Shown here: positions 60,719-64,000 of the stretch, piece after piece
How the letters are laid out: every line of letters starts with the position of its first letter
Position numbering within the stretch: the first letter of the stretch is position 1
Assembly: GCF_002127325.2 (NCBI RefSeq)
Contig: NC_035436.2
Span: 117,728,771 to 117,792,770, forward strand
From: Helianthus annuus
Taxonomy: Eukaryota > Streptophyta > Magnoliopsida > Asterales > Asteraceae
Direction: 5' to 3'
Length of the DNA: 64,000 nt
Position numbers and translations under genes: made by a program
The notes under the pieces: generated by a model
Told to the model about the DNA's origin: nothing
The model's input: the letters and a program-made list of their open reading frames with translations, nothing else
Databases searched by the model: none

Positions 60719-61001
60719 TGTATTTGAAACATTCAAATTTGGTTTCAAGTTAATGAACCATTTAATCATTTCAAAATCATTTCTCATTTCTCATACAAAA
60801 GTTTGAAAGATGCTTACAGTGTTAGATACTTTAATCCCCGTTCCTAACAAGTGGTGTGTAAAATCAACAAAACTAATTTTCCGGAAAAAACCATTTTGAT
60901 TAAAACAAACTTAAGTGTTTTGAAATCATAATGGGAAAATAGTTTGTTGTCAGGGGGAGTTCTGATTGTTTATGCCAAGTGAATGGAGAATTGAAGCAAT
61001 T
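60719..61001. repeat. Inverted internal segment replacing the end of the 5' LTR
   Basis: From 60835 to 61001 the plus strand matches the reverse complement of about 55860-56035 closely (shared CCCCGTTCCTAACAAGTGGT and GTTGTCAGGGGGAGTTCTG). From 60719 to 60834 the similarity to 56036-56145 inverted is weaker. It occupies the place where the 99-bp outer LTR part seen at 53634-53732 should be. Confidence 0.75.
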
Positions 61002-61304
61002 CACAAGAATCACTTTAACTATTTCTTGTATTGATTTCGGAACGTTTTACAAGCTGGAGATACTTCGGCAGAGCTTCGCTACCGGAATCAGGAATGTTAC
61101 AAATGAAAGAACCAAGACACCTATTTATAGGCACGCCACTTCCTATGAACTGGACACGCCACTTCCTATGAACTGGACATCCCAGTTCGTGTGAACTGGC
61201 TTGTTTTGACATTTTTCTCGATAATCTCATACTACGTGTCTTGTTCTATCTAACCTATTACAAGACTCGATACAAGACGAAGTCGACAGACATATGCACC
61301 AACA
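61002..61304 (-). repeat. 5' LTR of Copia element (303 bp recognisable)
   Basis: Nearly identical to 53733-54035. It contains the TATA box CCTATAAATAGG on the minus strand (61120-61131). It ends CACCAACA, followed by the GATAC duplicate. Confidence 0.88.
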
Positions 61305-61692
61305 GATACGATCGACCTTCGTTCCATAACTAGGGCTTCAAGTTCCATTGCTACTCTTTGTCCCATCCACCTTTAGCTTCCGTCGCGTTCGCCAAATTTA
61401 TTTGTGTTCATTTATGTTCGTGAACCATTCGGGACACACTCATTTCCTTAATGAACGAACACGAACATAAAATCTCATTCGGTAAGTGTTCATAAACCAT
61501 TCGTAACACATTTATTTCCTTAACGAACGAACACGAACAATCGATTCTTTTACAGCCCTACACATAGTTTAACAAAAAAAAATGATATATTGATATTATT
61601 TTATATTATTCAAGTTTTGTTTGGGTTTAATTTCAAGAAGAAAATCTAAATTTGAATTCAGTTTGTTTTCTTTAATTTCAAGTGGAAATCTT

Positions 61693-62442
61693 GTGACAAC
61701 TGGCACAAAACCGGTAATTTCCGTACAGTTTAATTATTATTTAATATATGCAATTATGTGCTTAAATGTCAACATTGTCTGATTTTATGCTATACATGTG
61801 AATTTATGCACGTTTTATACTTCAAATATTGCTTTGTGCATTACCTTAAGCGTTGCATCAGAAAGACTAGTAAACTCACCGGTAAGACCCTCTGTGTCAG
61901 CATCTCCGCAGAAAGCAGTCAGACAATAGAATTAGGGCCTAGGAGTAGGTCCAACATTTAAAATACATTAAAACCCAAGTGTGGATACAAAGGTTAACAT
62001 ATAAACTTTCCGGAAGCTAAACTATGCACTAAAAAGCACCCGAAACTCACTTTAAATGCAGAATTCTACAAAATTCAGCCATAATTCAGCAGTAATTCAG
62101 CTTTTAACACCAAAATATCATACAAAATTTATGAATTAGTGTCCAGAATAACTTACAAAGTGTCGGGAATTAAAACTGTCATAAAAGGGTGCTTCATACT
62201 TAGTGAAACTGCGCAATTTAGCACTTTAACGAACCGTAACGAAACGAACAACCGGACACTACCCGAAATACCAAAATTTTCACTAGAAGCATTGTTTTAG
62301 TGTTACGAAGCTAGTTATGGTCACCGAACATCATATTACATCTCATAAACACTAAATACAGAAAATACCTAACTAATACCATTACATTCCAACTAAATCA
62401 TGTAACTAACAATTGAAATGTTACACTTTACCTCCCCCCCCT
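61693..62442 (+). repeat. Fragment of a gypsy-type LTR
   Basis: It begins TGTGACAACTGGCACAAAAC, like the ends of the chromovirus LTRs here but of another family, and continues about 750 bp of non-coding sequence until the second Copia LTR begins. It is probably an LTR (solo or part of an element) cut by that insertion. No partner is in the window. Confidence 0.45.
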
Positions 62443-63062
62443 TGTTGGACGGTTGGGACAAGGGTCCCACATAGGGATTTTATTTGATTATTTTTGATCT
62501 TATGTTGGAGTATATTCCAACAAATATACCATAAAAGATTTGGAGAATTTTATAAAATCCTAAACTAATAACACTTCATCATTCTTCATCTCCTAACTCA
62601 CCATCAACCTCCTCCTTTCTCCTCTAACTCTCGGCTCAAACACCCCCATATACTGTTGATGCACTTAATGTCTATCGCCTTCGTCAATCCGAGTTGTAGT
62701 GAAAAGCCGGAAGGAATCATGCGCGTATTGTCGTATTTAGTTAGAAATGGCAAGGTGGCAAACTTGTAATTAGTGTGAACTTTCACTAAGTTGCCTTGAC
62801 CATATAAATAGGAGATATGTCATGATTTTAGTTAGACTTTGGTAAGATTTTAGAGATCTTGAGTTAGAATTTGGAGAAGACTTTCTAGAGAGAGAAAGTA
62901 GAGAGAGAAAGTAGTGTAAACGTGAATCTTGTACCGAATTGTCATATTTCTCAATAGATTCTCGTTAGTAGTACGTTATCGTGTGTTCGGTCACTTACGT
63001 TCACGGATTCCGCACGTGAAACGTACGATACGCAATCGAACGGTGCCAAAACCGGTCCTACA
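62443..63062 (+). repeat. 5' LTR of second Copia element
   Basis: About 620 bp. The TATA box is at 62800-62812 (CCATATAAATAGG), followed by a GAGAGAGAAAGTAGAGAGAG purine stretch. The outer boundary is inferred from TGTTGGA and from the change of sequence; the partner LTR is outside. Confidence 0.75.
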
Positions 63063-63064
63063 AG

Positions 63065-63076
63065 TGGTATCAGAGC
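63065..63076 (+). promoter_or_regulatory. Primer binding site (tRNA-iMet)
   Basis: TGGTATCAGAGC lies two bases after the LTR end. Confidence 0.9.
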
Positions 63077-63359
63077 TAGGAGCTCGATTGCTTGATCAAA
63101 CACGTAGTTCTCGTACAGATTTCAGCCGATTCAGAGCCAAATCAGATCCGAATTTCATCAATTTCATCACTTTCTACTCATTTCTTACATTTTTCATCGG
63201 TTTTCATCAAATTGAACGGGTAAACACGGTCCATTTCGTCTGATTTTTGGATATATTGTGCGAAATACATAGAATCAAAACCCTACCAAGTTTCAGCTCG
63301 AAATTCCGAGCCGTTTAGGAGTAATTGCGATTTTTCTGTCCGAATTTGCGTAAACTTTC

Positions 63360-63925
63360 AGCTTGGAACCGCCTTTGCGAACATCTGGAACCGCTCGTAA
63401 ATTCAGGACTGGAACCGCTCGAAATCAATGTCTTGAATCGCTCGTAATTGATTGATGTGGAACCGCTCCAAAATTTCAGCTATGAACCGCTCGTATGTTA
63501 AGTGCTGGAACCGCTCATGAGTCTAAGGTGTAGAACCGCTCGTATTTCAGATGTGTGAATCGCTTTTCTAACCTTCGTGTGAACCGCTTATTGGTCAACC
63601 TTGGAACCGCTCATACATCATAGTATTGATCCGCTTATTTGAACATCATTGGATCGCTTATACAAACAACTTTTGGGATCGCTTATCCGATCGGTTGAAA
63701 CCGCTTATTCGGAAGAATCAGGATCGCTCGAAAGATCGTGTGATCCACTCGAAGGATCAGTTCTATTTGATCGAAAGATAGTTGGGTTCGCTCGAAAGAT
63801 AGATTGTTGGTCCGCTCGAAGTGACAATCGGGCCCGCTCGATCGAACAAAGTGTAGATCGCTTATTAGACATTTATCTGGATCGCTTTTTGATCAGTTCC
63901 TGGATCGCTTATCCGAAATTATCTG
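63360..63925 (+). repeat. Reiterated (G/C)AACCGCTCG / ATCGCTTAT motif in Copia leader
   Basis: About 25 units such as GGAACCGCTCGTA, GAACCGCTTAT and GGATCGCTTATC occur roughly every 23 bp. They shift gradually from AACCGCTCG (left) through TCGCTCGAAAGAT (middle) to GATCGCTTAT (right). The open frame at 63649-63948 is a by-product of this array. Confidence 0.85.
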
Positions 63926-64000
63926 GACCACATATCAGTAAAGTCTGATCCAAGTGTCCATCGTGTAGTTTCACTTAACCGAATCATGGATATAGATTTC

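Larger units (their letters stand above)
53634..61304 (-). mobile_element. Copia element with gag but no pol (SIRE-like, non-autonomous)
   Basis: It is 7671 bp with outer ends TGTAGGATCG (53634) and ...CACCAACA (61304). The target duplicate GATAC is at 53629-53633 and 61305-61309. Minus-strand order: LTR, PBS for tRNA-iMet (60703-60716), leader rich in CGAACTGG units, long degenerate gag (about 60100-56200), 2.2 kb of non-coding DNA, PPT (54036-54048), LTR. No protease, integrase, RT or RNase H motif is visible, so it resembles gag-only terminal-repeat derivatives. Confidence 0.85.
53251..61560. mobile_element. hAT-like non-autonomous element (split by Copia element)
   Basis: The left end starts TAGGGTTGTAAACGAACCGA. 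The right end, read inward on the minus strand, starts TAGGGCTGTAAAAGAATCGA. The flanking 8-mers CATAAAGT (53243-53250) and CACATAGT (61561-61568) match at six positions, consistent with an old 8-bp duplication. Both subterminal regions carry repeated GTTCGTTCGTT/AACGAACGAACA units, as hAT transposase sites often do. Without the Copia element it is about 630 bp and has no coding capacity. Confidence 0.6.
62443..64000 (+). mobile_element. Second Copia element, 5' end (cut by window edge)
   Basis: The order on the plus strand is a 5' LTR (62443-63062, TGTTGGACGG...GGTCCTACA), PBS for tRNA-iMet two bases later, and a leader with reiterated CCGCTCG motifs. The LTR end TCCTACA followed by AGTGGTATCAGAGC is the same arrangement as in the first Copia element. 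Gag is not reached. Confidence 0.8.

Noticed and set aside
63649..63948. 99-codon ORF at the right edge
   Set aside because: Lies within the leader motif array and upstream of where gag is expected; sequence follows the repeat units.

Overview
The window is eukaryotic nuclear DNA from a flowering plant and consists almost entirely of transposable elements. I recognise no host gene, rRNA, tRNA or CRISPR array. The element families suggest the daisy family (Asteraceae): tRNA-iMet-primed Ty3/gypsy chromoviruses with 2-3.5 kb LTRs, an Athila-type element studded with CACGGGGCCGTG palindromes, SIRE-like Copia gag with long acidic and CCHC regions, and a Tat element carrying an antisense transposase-like ORF. 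The family assignment is an inference and not a sequence match.

Left part (1-36472). The oldest layer is a decayed Tat-lineage Ty3/gypsy element on the minus strand. Its 5' LTR is at 35810-36472, gag at 34384-35790, protease at 24990-25777, RT-RNaseH-integrase at about 7300-10293, and an antisense extra ORF of the putative gypsy-type transposon (PF04195-like) kind at about 4480-6649. Three later elements split it. (a) A chromovirus-like element, minus strand, enters from the left edge (1-4348, 5' LTR 1469-4348). (b) An Athila-type deletion derivative, plus strand, lies at 10294-24989 (target duplication GGCTT). Its right LTR was itself entered by a complete chromovirus, minus strand, at 15389-24937 (target duplication GTAAA). 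(c) A gene-less large retrotransposon derivative (LARD), minus strand, lies at 25778-34378 (target duplication TCTTC).

Middle part (36612-51314). A terminal-inverted-repeat element packed with TAGAGTAATTTT repeats encloses a Mutator-like long-TIR element (37078-50815, 9-bp duplication TTTAGTTTT). That in turn encloses a second, inactivated chromovirus on the plus strand (38785-50729, duplication ACAGG).

Right part (51315-64000). An AT-rich stretch contains a MITE (52261-52993). A hAT-like non-autonomous element (53251-61560) follows, split by a Copia element that has gag but no pol (53634-61304, duplication GATAC). Then comes a fragment of a gypsy LTR (61693-62442) cut by the 5' end of a second Copia element (62443 onward) that runs off the window.

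The only apparently functional unit is the chromovirus at 15389-24937. Its 2250-bp LTRs look identical, its gag-pol frame is long and open with all catalytic residues present, its PBS and PPT are intact, and it has a plausible 86-bp spliceosomal intron near the start of gag. The most interesting general signal concerns small motifs. In several unrelated LTR families here, a family-specific short, often palindromic motif is reiterated just upstream of the TATA box in U3 and again in the transcribed 5' leader, so it would sit near both ends of the genomic RNA.
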